Assembly (NCBI GenBank): GCA_030426145.1
Contig: JAUHZF010000055.1
Location: 1-34,085, forward strand
Reading direction: 5' to 3'
From: Polyangia bacterium
GTDB lineage: Bacteria; Myxococcota_A; Polyangia; Polyangiales; Polyangiaceae
Length of the DNA stretch: 34,085 nucleotides
Made by a program: the position numbers and the translations under genes. The notes below the pieces were generated by a model. That model was not told the origin of the DNA. It saw only the letters and a program-made list of their open reading frames with translations, and made no database searches. Below, in pieces: positions 24,860 through 34,085 of this stretch; position 1 is the stretch's first letter, and the number at the start of each line of letters is the position of its first letter.

Positions 24860-25747
24860 ATGACCACAAAGCGCATAGGCCTGCTCGCTGGGGCCGAACC
24901 CCAGCTGACGGCTGCGCTGATCGAACGGCTCTCCGGATCGGCGGATCTCGAGGTGGAGCCCGTCGCACTCGAAGCCCTCTACGATGGGATGATCCGTCGC
25001 TACGACGCCATCCTCGACCGGACCAGCGGTCGGGTGTCGTCCTACCGTCGGTACCTGAGAGCCCTCGCGCTCGACGGTTGCGCGGTGGTCAACGACCCGT
25101 TCTCGCCTGCACAGGACGACGCGTTCTTCGCGCTCTCGGTCGCGCGTCATTTGGGCCTCGCGGTGCCCCGTGCCGTGTTGCTGCCCCAGCAGCAGTACCC
25201 CGAGGACCTCCCCGAAGGCACCCTCGCGCACCTGCCGTTTCCCATGCCTTGGCAGTCGTACCTCGACTACGTGGGAACGCCGGCGGCGCTGCGACCGGTC
25301 CGACCCGGCACCGGTGAGGGGGAGGCCGTGCACGACCTTCAAGGGCTCTGGGACGCCTACGAGCGCGTGGGCCGCGAGGGAGCCATCCTCCTGCGACCGC
25401 CCACCTCGGTGCGGCGCGTGACGTGCGTTTGCGTCGCCGAGCACGTCGCGGTGCTCGCGCCGGGCGAGCTCGCGGCAGTTCCCGCGCTCACCCAGGCCGC
25501 GCAGGCGCTGCGGCAGGCCCTCGGGCTCGACCTCTGCGCGACGACCTTTGCCGTCGGCCCCCAAGGTGACGTGGTGCTCGAGGCGGCCGATCCGACCCCG
25601 CGCCTCGACCCGGCCGAGCTCGGCGAAGAGCGCTTCGGCGACTTCGTGCTCCGGATCGCCGACCTCCTCGTCCGCCGCGCGCGGGGGGCAGGGGGCCTGT
25701 TGCGCGACCGCTACCCCTTTGGCGACGCCCTGCGGGCGAGCAGGTGA
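24860..25747 (+). CDS. Degenerate ATP-grasp (RimK-like) protein
   Basis: A 295-residue protein whose order of elements follows RimK-like ATP-grasp proteins. It has a pre-ATP-grasp Rossmann half (KRIGLLAGAEPQL, then YDAILDRTSGRVSSYRRYLR, then GCAVVNDPFSPAQDDAFFAL), a central segment VGTPAALRPVRPGTGEGEAV where other members have a Lys-containing Lys-Pro-x-x-Gly loop, and a metal-site region FAVGPQGDVVLEAADPTPRL in place of the usual Asp/Glu-x-Asn. Several residues that bind ATP or metal appear substituted (Arg for Lys, Asp for Asn), so catalysis is doubtful or altered. The lineage is inferred from these segments without alignment. Its TGA overlaps a GTG of the next lipoprotein frame, which suggests co-translation. 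It lies directly after the tRNA pair. Confidence 0.6.
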   Translation: MTTKRIGLLAGAEPQLTAALIERLSGSADLEVEPVALEALYDGMIRRYDAILDRTSGRVSSYRRYLRALALDGCAVVNDPFSPAQDDAFFALSVARHLGLAVPRAVLLPQQQYPEDLPEGTLAHLPFPMPWQSYLDYVGTPAALRPVRPGTGEGEAVHDLQGLWDAYERVGREGAILLRPPTSVRRVTCVCVAEHVAVLAPGELAAVPALTQAAQALRQALGLDLCATTFAVGPQGDVVLEAADPTPRLDPAELGEERFGDFVLRIADLLVRRARGAGGLLRDRYPFGDALRASR

Positions 25748-25779
25748 AAGTGTCCGTCCCGCGCGGAAGTTTGCCCCCG

Positions 25780-26640
25780 ATGAAACCGCGCGCGACAATT
25801 CACTCCGTGGAAGAGCGCTCGACAGCTTCAACGGCGGCACGCCGCGCCGGACGGCGTTTGCGTGGCGGCCTGGCGACGGTCCTCATGGCGACGGGACTGC
25901 TGTCGCTTGCGGGCTGCCCGCGCACGGTTTTCTACGACGAGGGACCGGGACAGCCCAGCGACCGCGCGAGCGGCAAGGCCCCGCCCGGCAGCGTGGGGGC
26001 ATGCAAGGTGCCAGACACGGATCGGCCCGTGCTCGTCGACGAACAGCTGTGGCGCAACCTCGACGAGTGCAACAAGCGCACGCCCCGCCGCTACCTTCGC
26101 ATCGGGTACCGCCCCGACGCCGTCGACGCCTCGGGCGTAGCGCGCAAGCAGCTCATCCTCGAGGGCCTCGACGCGGCGGCCAAGGAAGAAGAGGGCAACC
26201 TCAAGATGCTCACCATGCTTCGCACGATCCGTCGGATCGCGGAACAGGACGAGTACCTGAAGACCCGCGTCGAACGCGCGAGCGGCCGCAGTCAGCCGTG
26301 CGACTACGCCTACCTCTTCACCACCACGCGCAACCACTATGCGAAGGTCGGCGCAGAAGAGGGTAGCTGCCCCGCCTTCGTCTTCGACCCGAAGCTGCGG
26401 CGCGACCGCTGTCTCTTCGATGAGAACCTCCCGCAGACCCGCTGGCTCACCAGCGCCTGGAGTTGTCTCGCGTTCACCGAGACCGTTGGTGAGGGCAGCT
26501 CGTGCTACCGCCTCTGCGCGTTCGACGACCACTGCGCCGCACAGACCAGCTGTGCACAGCCCGACTTCGATCTGATGCTCTGCACCCTGGGCATCTGCAT
26601 GCCCGAGTCGGTCGCCGGCATCGTCCCCGTACGCCGCTGA
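25780..26640 (+). CDS. Cys-rich lipoprotein, function unknown
   Basis: A 286-residue predicted lipoprotein. A long basic n-region (RRAGRRLRGG) precedes LATVLMATGLLSLAGC with lipobox LAGC. The mature part is helical in the middle (EEEGNLKMLTMLRTIRRIAE) and Cys-rich at the end, where CYRLCAFDDHCAAQTSC and LMLCTLGICMPE carry seven cysteines within about 45 residues, probably in disulfides. I do not recognise the family. The start is uncertain: ATG 25780 (used), GTG 25744 (overlapping the previous stop as GTGA) or GTG 25807 are all in frame. It is probably in an operon with the ATP-grasp-like gene. The stop lies just before the composite repeat array. Confidence 0.7.
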   Translation: MKPRATIHSVEERSTASTAARRAGRRLRGGLATVLMATGLLSLAGCPRTVFYDEGPGQPSDRASGKAPPGSVGACKVPDTDRPVLVDEQLWRNLDECNKRTPRRYLRIGYRPDAVDASGVARKQLILEGLDAAAKEEEGNLKMLTMLRTIRRIAEQDEYLKTRVERASGRSQPCDYAYLFTTTRNHYAKVGAEEGSCPAFVFDPKLRRDRCLFDENLPQTRWLTSAWSCLAFTETVGEGSSCYRLCAFDDHCAAQTSCAQPDFDLMLCTLGICMPESVAGIVPVRR

Positions 26641-26660
26641 TCTCGTCCACGTCTGGGCGA

Positions 26661-26726
26661 TCTCGTTCTCGTTCTAGTTCTCGATCTCGGGCTCGTTCTC
26701 GATCTCGGGCTCGTTCTCGATCTCGG
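26661..26726. repeat. Hexamer tandem array, CTCG-based (11 units)
   Basis: Eleven 6-bp units of the form (T/G)CTCGN (TCTCGT, TCTCGA, TCTCGG, GCTCGT and one TCTAGT) fill the region. The last nine are organised as an 18-bp higher-order repeat (TCTCGA-TCTCGG-GCTCGT). The array starts about 20 bp after the lipoprotein stop, and 4 bases separate it from the heptamer array that follows. A related array follows purF at 33961. Confidence 0.9.
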
Positions 26727-26730
26727 AGAA

Positions 26731-26821
26731 CCTCGAACCTCGAACCTCGAACCTCGAACCTCGAACCTCGAACCTCGAACCTCGAACCTCGAACCTCGAA
26801 CCTCGAACCTCGAACCTCGAA
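26731..26821. repeat. Heptamer tandem array CCTCGAA (13 perfect units)
   Basis: Thirteen identical 7-bp units fill the array. It lies in the convergent gap between the Cys-rich lipoprotein and the kinase gene, ending 10 bp after the kinase stop. It is the same unit as the array at 1-105, but without the C/G alternation. The perfect identity of all copies suggests recent expansion or active homogenisation. Confidence 0.96.
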
Positions 26822-26831
26822 CCCAGGACGG

Positions 26832-28163
26832 TCAGTCGCTCTCGAAGAGCCCGATGAGCGCGTGCGCGCTCGGGGGGCGTTCGTCGGCCGGGGCCAGGCA
26901 CTGCAGGGCGAGCTTGGCGATGGCCTGCGTCTCGTCGTTCGCTTCGAGGCCGGCGTCGTCGCGGGCTCCGAGGATGTCTTCGAGAATACGGCCGAAACCG
27001 TAGACGTCGTCGCGCGGGTCGACGGGGGCACCGTCGAGGCGCTCGGGTGACATGTAGCCGGGCGTGCCCGCGAGCTGGGCCTCGCCGGCCGCGTGGCAGG
27101 CGCCGAAGTCGGTGAGAATGGGGCGATCGGCGTCGCAGAAGAGAACGTTCGCGGGTTTGAGGTCGCCGTGAACCAGCCCCTCGTCGTGCACCCGCGTGAG
27201 CGCGGCCACGATGTCGCCGAGCCAGGCTCGGATCGGGGTGAGCTCGGCCACACGGCCGGTCTTCAGCCGGTCGCGCAGGCTCCCTCCGGTGGCCCACTCC
27301 ATCGCGATCCAGCCCTGCACGGGGTCGGCATCGAAGACGCGAACCACCCCCGGCCCCCGCATGCGTACCGACACCCGCGCCTCGCGTTCGAGCTGGGCCT
27401 GCTCGTCTCGGTGCTGATGGTAGACCTTGTAGGCGACACGTCGGCCGAGCAGCTCGTCCTCGGCCAGGTAGACCGTTCCCGAGCCTCCTCGCGCCACCTC
27501 GCGGAGCAAACGAAAGGGCGTCTCCCGTTCGAGCGAAGGGGCGACCACCGTGGCTTGGTCGTCGTGGCGCGTCGTGCGTGCCGCAGCGCCGCCCAGTTGG
27601 CTTCGGTACCGTTCGTGGCGCTCCCGGGCCCCCGGCGTGTCGATGTCCCGCGCCAGCACGCGCTCGAGCATGCCCACCGCGCGGGCGAGCTTGCCCTCGG
27701 CGGCGAAGAGCTCCGCCGCGAGCATCATGCCGGCGATGCTGCGCACGGGCGTGACGAGGGCCAGGGCGCGGCTGCGCTGTCCGCGCTCATCGAGCAGCGT
27801 GGCGCAGGCGACGCGGAGGGGGTCGAGGTCGCCGTCGGCTTGCATCGAGAGCCCCTCCACGGCGGCCTGGAGCAGGGGTGTCTGCTCGGCGCGTCCGGCG
27901 TGGTCGCGGAGGGCGCGGATCGCCTGAGCCACCGTGTAGCCGCCTTCGCGACCAGCGCGGCGCATGCGGGCCAGGCGTTCGGTCCGCGCCTTGGTGGCGT
28001 CGTCGACCGCTGCGGCCGGCTTCGGGCGCCGCGACGGCGGTTGCGGCGCGGGGGGATTCACTTGACCCACCGCAGCCGGCTCCGGCGCGGTTTCCTTCTC
28101 CGGTCGGGCTTTGGGGTCGTCGTCTGCCTCGTCGCTCGAGAACCAGCGCTTCCAGAAGCTCAC
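26832..28163 (-). CDS. Ser/Thr protein kinase (Hanks type), soluble
   Basis: A 443-residue kinase with a catalytic domain at the C-terminal end (about 215-440). Seen are the Gly-rich loop EVARGGSGTVYLAED, VAYKVYHQ with Lys246, and the catalytic loop LVHGDLKPANVLF with Asp334, Lys336 and Asn339. HGD instead of HRD is common among bacterial kinases. DFG (Asp352) and GYMSPERL close the activation segment. The N-terminal 200 residues are charged and helical (a Pro-rich linker, then YTVAQAIRALRDHAG and ELFAAEGKLARAVGMLERVL), resembling TPR-like solenoids, with no membrane helix. The GTG start at 28163 overlaps the stop of the FHA gene as GTGA; an upstream frame to 28421 lies inside that gene. Substrates are unknown; the FHA partner is the best candidate. 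Confidence 0.93.
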   Translation of the reverse strand: MSFWKRWFSSDEADDDPKARPEKETAPEPAAVGQVNPPAPQPPSRRPKPAAAVDDATKARTERLARMRRAGREGGYTVAQAIRALRDHAGRAEQTPLLQAAVEGLSMQADGDLDPLRVACATLLDERGQRSRALALVTPVRSIAGMMLAAELFAAEGKLARAVGMLERVLARDIDTPGARERHERYRSQLGGAAARTTRHDDQATVVAPSLERETPFRLLREVARGGSGTVYLAEDELLGRRVAYKVYHQHRDEQAQLEREARVSVRMRGPGVVRVFDADPVQGWIAMEWATGGSLRDRLKTGRVAELTPIRAWLGDIVAALTRVHDEGLVHGDLKPANVLFCDADRPILTDFGACHAAGEAQLAGTPGYMSPERLDGAPVDPRDDVYGFGRILEDILGARDDAGLEANDETQAIAKLALQCLAPADERPPSAHALIGLFESD

Positions 28164-29437
28164 CAACCACCCCCGGGATGACTCCGCAGTGGGGCAGGGG
28201 CCATGGCTTGGCCGTCGCGCGGAACACCGAGCACGACGTCGCCCCCACGCTCTTCGTGGAGCTCGTCGCCGAGGCAGAGCTCGATCTCGTGGGCGAGGCG
28301 GTAGCTGCCCATGATGGGTGGCTGACCACCCTTGGGCGTGCGCAAGACCACGAACCGTGTGTCGCCGTCGTGGGCGTCGGTGATGCGCCATTCGCCCACC
28401 ACGAGCGGTCCGAGCGGACACACGTACGAGGCCCCGCCGATCTCCAGCAGCACGGCGGTGTCGACGCCGCCGCGCCGTTTGCTCTCGGGGCTGCCGCCGC
28501 CAGCCCGCCTCAGCGACAGCGGCTCGATGCGACAGGGCACCCGACCCGCGAGGTCGAGCGATAGGCCTTCGCCGATGGGTAGACCGCCGGTGATCTTGGC
28601 GCCGGCGAGCATGGTGCCGTTGCGGGTGCCGATGTCCTCCACCATGACCACACCATCTTCGCGGTAGAGCCGCAGGTGCTGCCGGCTGATCGCGCTCGAG
28701 GGCACCACGATGTCGGCATGAGCCCGGCCGATGGTGAGCTCACTGCCGAGTACGAAGCGTTGGCGCACGCCCCAGACCTCCAACGTGAGGTCGGGCCCGG
28801 CCAGCAGCCGACTTCGGATCCGATCGACCTCGAGCTCGACCTGCTCGTCGTCGGCCCGCTCGAGCCAGGCCTCCGCAGCCGCGAGGGCGCGGCGTCGCTC
28901 GGCGATGGCGTCCATGTCCCGGAGGTTTCGCAGGAGGTGTTCGCGGTCACGCTCCTTCCGCGCTTTCTCGGTGCCTTCGCGGAGGCGTTCTTCGAGGCGG
29001 TCGATGTCGCCTGCCTCTTTCAGGACTCGGATCTCCGCTTCCTGGTCGCCCGCGAGGGCATAAGCTTCGGCCGCGGTCTGCCACTCTCCGACCTCCTCGA
29101 GCTCGGCGCCGACGCGGCTCAGCTCGCCGTGCATGGCGCCGCCCGCGGTGCTCCGCACCAGGTCGAAGCTCAGGCGCGCTTTGCGCCGGCGGGCCTCGGA
29201 GCCCACTTCCGTACCTTCTCCCACCCGCGCCGCCTGGGCGCAGATCACCATGCGCCGCTCGGGATCGGCCTCCGCGTCCGCGCGCAGCAACAGCACCCGC
29301 GCAGCCTCGTCGGGACGCTCGGCGTCGACGTAGAGCGCAGCCGCGCCGTCGAGGTCACCGGCGAGCTCGAGCTTGCGGGCTTTGGCTTCGCGCCGCTTGC
29401 CGTTGCCTATCCCGAGCCGATCGAAGAGGCCGAACAC
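28160..29437 (-). CDS. FHA-domain protein with N-terminal helical repeats
   Basis: A 425-residue protein. The N-terminal half is a helical repeat region (AKARKLELAGDLDGAAALYV, then GEWQTAAEAYALAGDQEAEI) and a charged coiled segment (EERLREGTEKARKERDREHL). A forkhead-associated domain follows: LTIGRAHADIVVPSSAISRQ, HLRLYREDGVVMVEDIGTRN, GTMLAG, with the GR, SRxH and NG signature residues that bind phosphothreonine. A second beta-rich segment closes the protein. I used the GTG at 29437 because MFGLFDRLG-type starts are usual and the gap to pilB is then 79 bp; an ATG at 29473 is also in frame. Its stop overlaps the kinase start by 4 bp, so the pair should signal together. Confidence 0.9.
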   Translation of the reverse strand: MFGLFDRLGIGNGKRREAKARKLELAGDLDGAAALYVDAERPDEAARVLLLRADAEADPERRMVICAQAARVGEGTEVGSEARRRKARLSFDLVRSTAGGAMHGELSRVGAELEEVGEWQTAAEAYALAGDQEAEIRVLKEAGDIDRLEERLREGTEKARKERDREHLLRNLRDMDAIAERRRALAAAEAWLERADDEQVELEVDRIRSRLLAGPDLTLEVWGVRQRFVLGSELTIGRAHADIVVPSSAISRQHLRLYREDGVVMVEDIGTRNGTMLAGAKITGGLPIGEGLSLDLAGRVPCRIEPLSLRRAGGGSPESKRRGGVDTAVLLEIGGASYVCPLGPLVVGEWRITDAHDGDTRFVVLRTPKGGQPPIMGSYRLAHEIELCLGDELHEERGGDVVLGVPRDGQAMAPAPLRSHPGGGW

Positions 29438-29516
29438 CCGGACATCATAGCCCCAAGGCGCCCTTGACTTCATACGTTCGGGGACGGACCATGACGAACG
29501 CTAGAGCTGAGCTTTC

Positions 29517-31214
<1,698 letters not shown>

Positions 31215-31287
31215 ATCGACGTCGAGCGTTCTGTCTCGTCCACCCCTCGAGGTCCTCGCGGCCCCACCCCCATTCAAGGAGAAGCCA

Positions 31288-32430
31288 GTGGCCACCGCAT
31301 ACGACGGGCAAAACCCTCAGCAAGCTGGGCGACCACCGTTCAGTCTGCAGCAGCTGCTCAAGGTGATGGTCGAGAAGGGGGCGAGCGATCTCCACATCTC
31401 GGTCGGCCAGGCGCCGCTGCTTCGCATCGACGGGCACATCATCCCGCTCAAGCTGCCCAAGCTCACGCCCCCGCAGGCCAAAGCGCTCGCCTACGAGCGG
31501 CTCGGCGAGGAGCAGAAGATCCAGTTCGAGAAGAACAACGAGCTCGACTTCTCGTTCGGCATCCCGAAGGTGGCCCGCTTCCGTGGCAACCTCTTCGTGC
31601 AGCGCGGTTGCGTGGGGGCGGTCTTCCGCTTCATCCCCATGCAGATCATGACCTTCGAGGAGCTCGGTCTGCCGCCGGTGCTGCAGGACATCTGCAACCG
31701 GAGCCGTGGACTGGTGCTCGTCACGGGCGCCACCGGCTCGGGTAAGTCGACCACGCTCGCGGCGATGATCGACAAGATCAACAACGAGCAGCGCGCACAC
31801 ATCATGACGATCGAGGATCCGATCGAGTTCGTGCACATGCACAAACGCTCGCTCGTGAACCAGCGCGAGGTGGGGGCCGACACCAAGACCTTCACCCACG
31901 CGCTCAAGTACGTGCTCCGCCAAGACCCCGACGTGGTGCTGCTCGGCGAGATGCGTGACCTCGAGACCATCGAGGCGGCGCTCACAACCGCAGAGACCGG
32001 CCACCTCGTGTTCGGGACCCTGCACACCAACTCGGCGGTGCAGGCCATCAACCGCGTCATCGACGTCTTTCCGCCCCACCAGCAGTCCCAGGTGAGGGCT
32101 CAGCTCTCTTTCACGCTGATGGCGGTCGTGAGCCAGGTTCTCCTGCCCAATGCCAAGGGGCCAGGGCGGGTGATGGCGATGGAGGTCATGGTGCCCAACG
32201 CCGCCATCCGGAACCTCATCCGCGAGGACAAGCTGCACCAGATTTATTCGCAGATGCAGATGGGTCAGCAGGGCAGCGGCATGCAGACCCTCAACCAGTC
32301 GCTCTTCGAGCTCTACACCCAGGGCCTCATCGCCGGGGAGGACGCGCTCGCGGCGTCCAACGACATCGACGAGCTACGGAACATGTTCCAAAAGGGCAGC
32401 GCGCGCCCGCAACAGCAGCAGCGCCGCTGA
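31288..32430 (+). CDS. pilT: Type IV pilus retraction ATPase PilT
   Basis: A 380-residue hexameric ATPase that depolymerises the pilus (twitching or S-motility). It shows Walker A GATGSGKSTT (Lys153), Asp box TIEDPIEFVH, Walker B RQDPDVVLLGEMRDLETIEA and His box GHLVFGTLHTNS. The C-terminal AIRNLIREDKLHQIYSQMQM is the typical PilT end (AIRNLIRExK), which distinguishes it from PilB and PilU. The start is a GTG at 31288 with a strong AAGGAG six bases upstream; an in-frame GTG at 31207, inside pilB, lacks such a site and adds 27 unconserved residues. It is probably one transcript with pilB, and purF follows after 45 bp. Confidence 0.96.
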   Translation: MATAYDGQNPQQAGRPPFSLQQLLKVMVEKGASDLHISVGQAPLLRIDGHIIPLKLPKLTPPQAKALAYERLGEEQKIQFEKNNELDFSFGIPKVARFRGNLFVQRGCVGAVFRFIPMQIMTFEELGLPPVLQDICNRSRGLVLVTGATGSGKSTTLAAMIDKINNEQRAHIMTIEDPIEFVHMHKRSLVNQREVGADTKTFTHALKYVLRQDPDVVLLGEMRDLETIEAALTTAETGHLVFGTLHTNSAVQAINRVIDVFPPHQQSQVRAQLSFTLMAVVSQVLLPNAKGPGRVMAMEVMVPNAAIRNLIREDKLHQIYSQMQMGQQGSGMQTLNQSLFELYTQGLIAGEDALAASNDIDELRNMFQKGSARPQQQQRR

Positions 32431-32431
32431 T

Positions 32432-32452
32432 CTCGCGGGGTTGCTCCGCGAG
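32432..32452. promoter_or_regulatory. Hairpin between pilT and purF
   Basis: CTCGCGG (32432-32438) pairs perfectly with CCGCGAG (32446-32452) across a 7-base loop, 1 bp after the pilT stop. An AGCTAGCT palindrome (32451-32458) overlaps its end. No T-run follows, so it may be an attenuator, RNA-stability element or weak terminator rather than a full intrinsic terminator. Confidence 0.4.
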
Positions 32453-32475
32453 CTAGCTCTGCTACGGAGGGGCTC

Positions 32476-33957
32476 ATGTGCGGCGTATTCGGCGTCTTCG
32501 GCCACCCCGAGGCGGCCAACATCACCTACCTCGGGCTGCACGCGCTGCAGCACCGGGGCCAAGAGTCGGCCGGCATCGTCACGGTCAGTGACGGCAAACA
32601 CAAGGCGCACCGCTCCAACGGTCATGTGGGCGCCGGCGTGTCGGCCTCCGACATCGACCGGCTCACGGGCGACCGCGCCATCGGTCACGTCCGCTACTCG
32701 ACCGCGGGTGGCTCGGGGCTCATCAACGCCCAGCCCCTCGACATGCGCTACCAGCACGGCCAGCTCGCGGTGGCGCACAACGGCAACCTGACCAACCACG
32801 ACGAGCTGCGCAAATACCTCGAGTCGCGCGGGGCCATCTTCCAGACCGCGGGCGACACCGAGGCCATCGTTCACCTCATCGCGCACAGCCAGGAGGCCAC
32901 CCTCGAAGATCGTATCGTGGACGCGCTCCGGCAGGTCGAGGGAGCCTACTCGCTCGTCATCATGGACGAAGAACGCCTCATCGCGGTGCGCGATCCGATG
33001 GGGATCCGGCCCCTGTGCCTCGGCGTGATGGCGCCCAGTGACAATGCAGGCGCCCCTCAGCGGCGCGCCTACGTCATCTCCAGCGAACCCTCCAGCTTCG
33101 ACCTCATCGGCGCCGAGCGGCTGAGAGACATCGAGCCGGGGGAGATGCTCGTCATCGACGACGAGGGCTTTCGCAGCAGCCGTCCCTTCGACGAGAAGCC
33201 GCGCCGCATGTGCCTCTTCGAGTACGTCTACTTCGCACGCCCCGACGCGGTGCTCGAAGGCGTGGGCGTCTATGGCGTGCGCAAAGGATGTGGCGCGCGT
33301 TTGGTCGAAGAGCATCCCGTGGAGGGCGCGAGCGCCGACGACACGGTGGTGATCCCGGTGCCCGACTCGGGGGTTCCGGCGGCCATCGGCCTCGCTCACG
33401 CGGCGGGGCTCCCCTTCGAGATGGGTCTGATCCGAAGCCACTACGTGGGCCGGACCTTCATCGAGCCCACCCAGTCGATTCGCCACTTCGGGGTACGCCT
33501 CAAGCTCAACCCCAACGCCATGGCGCTGCGCGACAAGCGGGTGATCGTGGTCGACGACTCCATCGTACGCGGCACGACGAGCCGCAAGCTGGTGGGCATG
33601 CTGCGCGCGGCGGGAGCGCGCGAGGTCCACGTCAGGATCTCCAGCCCTCCCACCAAGTGGCCGTGCTTCTACGGTATCGACACCCCGACGCGAAGTGAGC
33701 TCATCGCATCGAGCCACAGCGTCGACGAGATCCGGCGCTACTTGCGAGCCGACTCCCTCGGCTACCTCTCGCTCGACGGCCTCATCGACGTCGTGCACCA
33801 AGCGGAGAAGGCCGCCTCCGAGGCCCGACCCGTCGCCGATGACGACAAGCCCCGCCTACCGGTGGTTCGCGACGCCTACTGCCACGCGTGTTTTTCGGGG
33901 GAGTACCCCGTGCCCGTCGGAGAGCGCGGACCCCGCCAGTTGCGACTGGTTCGGTAG
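32476..33957 (+). CDS. purF: Amidophosphoribosyltransferase
   Basis: A 493-residue first enzyme of de novo purine synthesis (PRPP + glutamine to phosphoribosylamine). The N-terminus [11 protein letters not shown] leaves Cys2 as the glutaminase nucleophile after Met removal. [13 protein letters not shown] and [20 protein letters not shown] are glutaminase motifs. The PRPP loop is [14 protein letters not shown] (356-369). Cys246 ([14 protein letters not shown]), Cys397 (WPCFYGID), Cys469 and Cys472 ([10 protein letters not shown]) sit where the [4Fe-4S] ligands of Bacillus-type PurF lie, so an iron-sulfur form is predicted, but without the propeptide of the Bacillus enzyme. GGAGG precedes the ATG. 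It may be read from the pilB-pilT promoter or its own. Confidence 0.96.
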   Translation: MCGVFGVFGHPEAANITYLGLHALQHRGQESAGIVTVSDGKHKAHRSNGHVGAGVSASDIDRLTGDRAIGHVRYSTAGGSGLINAQPLDMRYQHGQLAVAHNGNLTNHDELRKYLESRGAIFQTAGDTEAIVHLIAHSQEATLEDRIVDALRQVEGAYSLVIMDEERLIAVRDPMGIRPLCLGVMAPSDNAGAPQRRAYVISSEPSSFDLIGAERLRDIEPGEMLVIDDEGFRSSRPFDEKPRRMCLFEYVYFARPDAVLEGVGVYGVRKGCGARLVEEHPVEGASADDTVVIPVPDSGVPAAIGLAHAAGLPFEMGLIRSHYVGRTFIEPTQSIRHFGVRLKLNPNAMALRDKRVIVVDDSIVRGTTSRKLVGMLRAAGAREVHVRISSPPTKWPCFYGIDTPTRSELIASSHSVDEIRRYLRADSLGYLSLDGLIDVVHQAEKAASEARPVADDDKPRLPVVRDAYCHACFSGEYPVPVGERGPRQLRLVR

Positions 33958-33960
33958 GTT

Positions 33961-34085
33961 CTCGCGCTCGTTCTCGTTCTCGCTCTCGGGCTCGTTCTCG
34001 TTCTCGTTCTCGTTCTCGGGCTCGTTCTCGGGCTCGTTCTCGGGCTCGTTCTCGGGCTCGTTCTCGGGCTCGTTCTCGGGCTCGT
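33961..34085. repeat. Hexamer tandem array CTCGTT/CTCGGG (over 20 units)
   Basis: The array begins 4 bp after the purF stop and runs off the right edge. It has about 20.8 units of CTCGNN with NN = TT or GG (one CG, one CT). From about 34009 the units alternate strictly as CTCGTT-CTCGGG, a 12-bp higher-order repeat of six or more copies. It resembles the hexamer part at 26661. Confidence 0.95.

Noticed and set aside
26731-26821. CRISPR array
   Set aside because: The units are 7 bp and contiguous, with no spacers, leader or cas genes.
26502-27050. Protein of Arg/Ser and Ser-Asn-Leu-Glu-Pro repeats across the arrays
   Set aside because: It is only the translation of the hexamer and heptamer DNA repeats plus antisense sequence of the kinase gene; no start signal or domain.
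26832-28163. Loss of activity in this kinase because HRD reads HGD
   Set aside because: HGD with intact Asp, Lys, Asn and DFG is common in active bacterial kinases, unlike the truly degenerate 12626-14227 protein.
32374-33801. 475-codon minus-strand frame opposite purF
   Set aside because: It is a shadow of purF with no motif. Similar shadows opposite pilT (31198-32238) and the kinase genes were dismissed for the same reason.

Overview
The window is a GC-rich, gene-dense bacterial chromosome segment. I think it comes from a myxobacterium or close relative (Myxococcota, probably Polyangia-like). The support is indirect: many lipoproteins with Gly/Ser/Thr-rich linkers after the lipobox, Hanks-type kinase and pseudokinase genes, an FHA protein, the type IV pilus motor genes pilB-pilT, an unusual PNGase F-like secreted enzyme, and long antisense ORFs typical of extreme third-position GC. 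No rRNA gene, phage, insertion sequence or CRISPR array was seen.

Layout. 1-105 is a heptamer tandem array, followed by a small membrane protein (176-796). A MarR regulator (801-1313, minus) faces an acyl-CoA dehydrogenase (1415-3172) across an 18+18 bp imperfect palindrome. A stand-alone LigD-type polymerase domain (3204-4220, minus) diverges from a TerB-like protein and a PLP aminotransferase (4302-5974). A long minus-strand block (5981-14227) carries an endonuclease/phosphatase-fold lipoprotein, another lipoprotein, a TPR membrane protein, and a close trio: pseudokinase-pentapeptide membrane protein, ROK/polyphosphate-glucokinase-like kinase and GH63 glucosidase. Then come a small lipoprotein (14340-14858), a minus-strand quinone oxidoreductase-RNase R pair (14888-17721), a PNGase F-like lipoprotein (17826-19505), and a Prc protease-ABC ATPase-ABC permease operon (19567-23657) whose end overlaps a convergent metallo-beta-lactamase-fold gene. 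tRNA-Val(UAC) and tRNA-Asp(GUC) lie at 24620-24802, followed by a degenerate ATP-grasp protein and a Cys-rich lipoprotein. A composite hexamer/heptamer array (26661-26821) sits in the convergent gap before a minus-strand FHA-kinase operon (26832-29437). That operon diverges from pilB-pilT, which is followed by purF and a second hexamer array that runs off the window end.

Genes that probably work together: FHA protein with its overlapping Ser/Thr kinase; glucosidase with glucokinase; Prc protease with a LolD/FtsX-like exporter; MarR with the acyl-CoA dehydrogenase; PilB (extension) with PilT (retraction). The least explained items are the recurring CTCG-based short tandem arrays, the kinase-fold protein that has lost all three catalytic residues, and the degenerate ATP-grasp protein beside the tRNA genes.

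No gene-free stretch exceeds about 200 bp once RNA genes and repeats are counted. The gaps at 9104-9212, 14228-14339, 17722-17825 and 19506-19566 show no gene; apart from one small palindrome at 9168 I see nothing definite in them.
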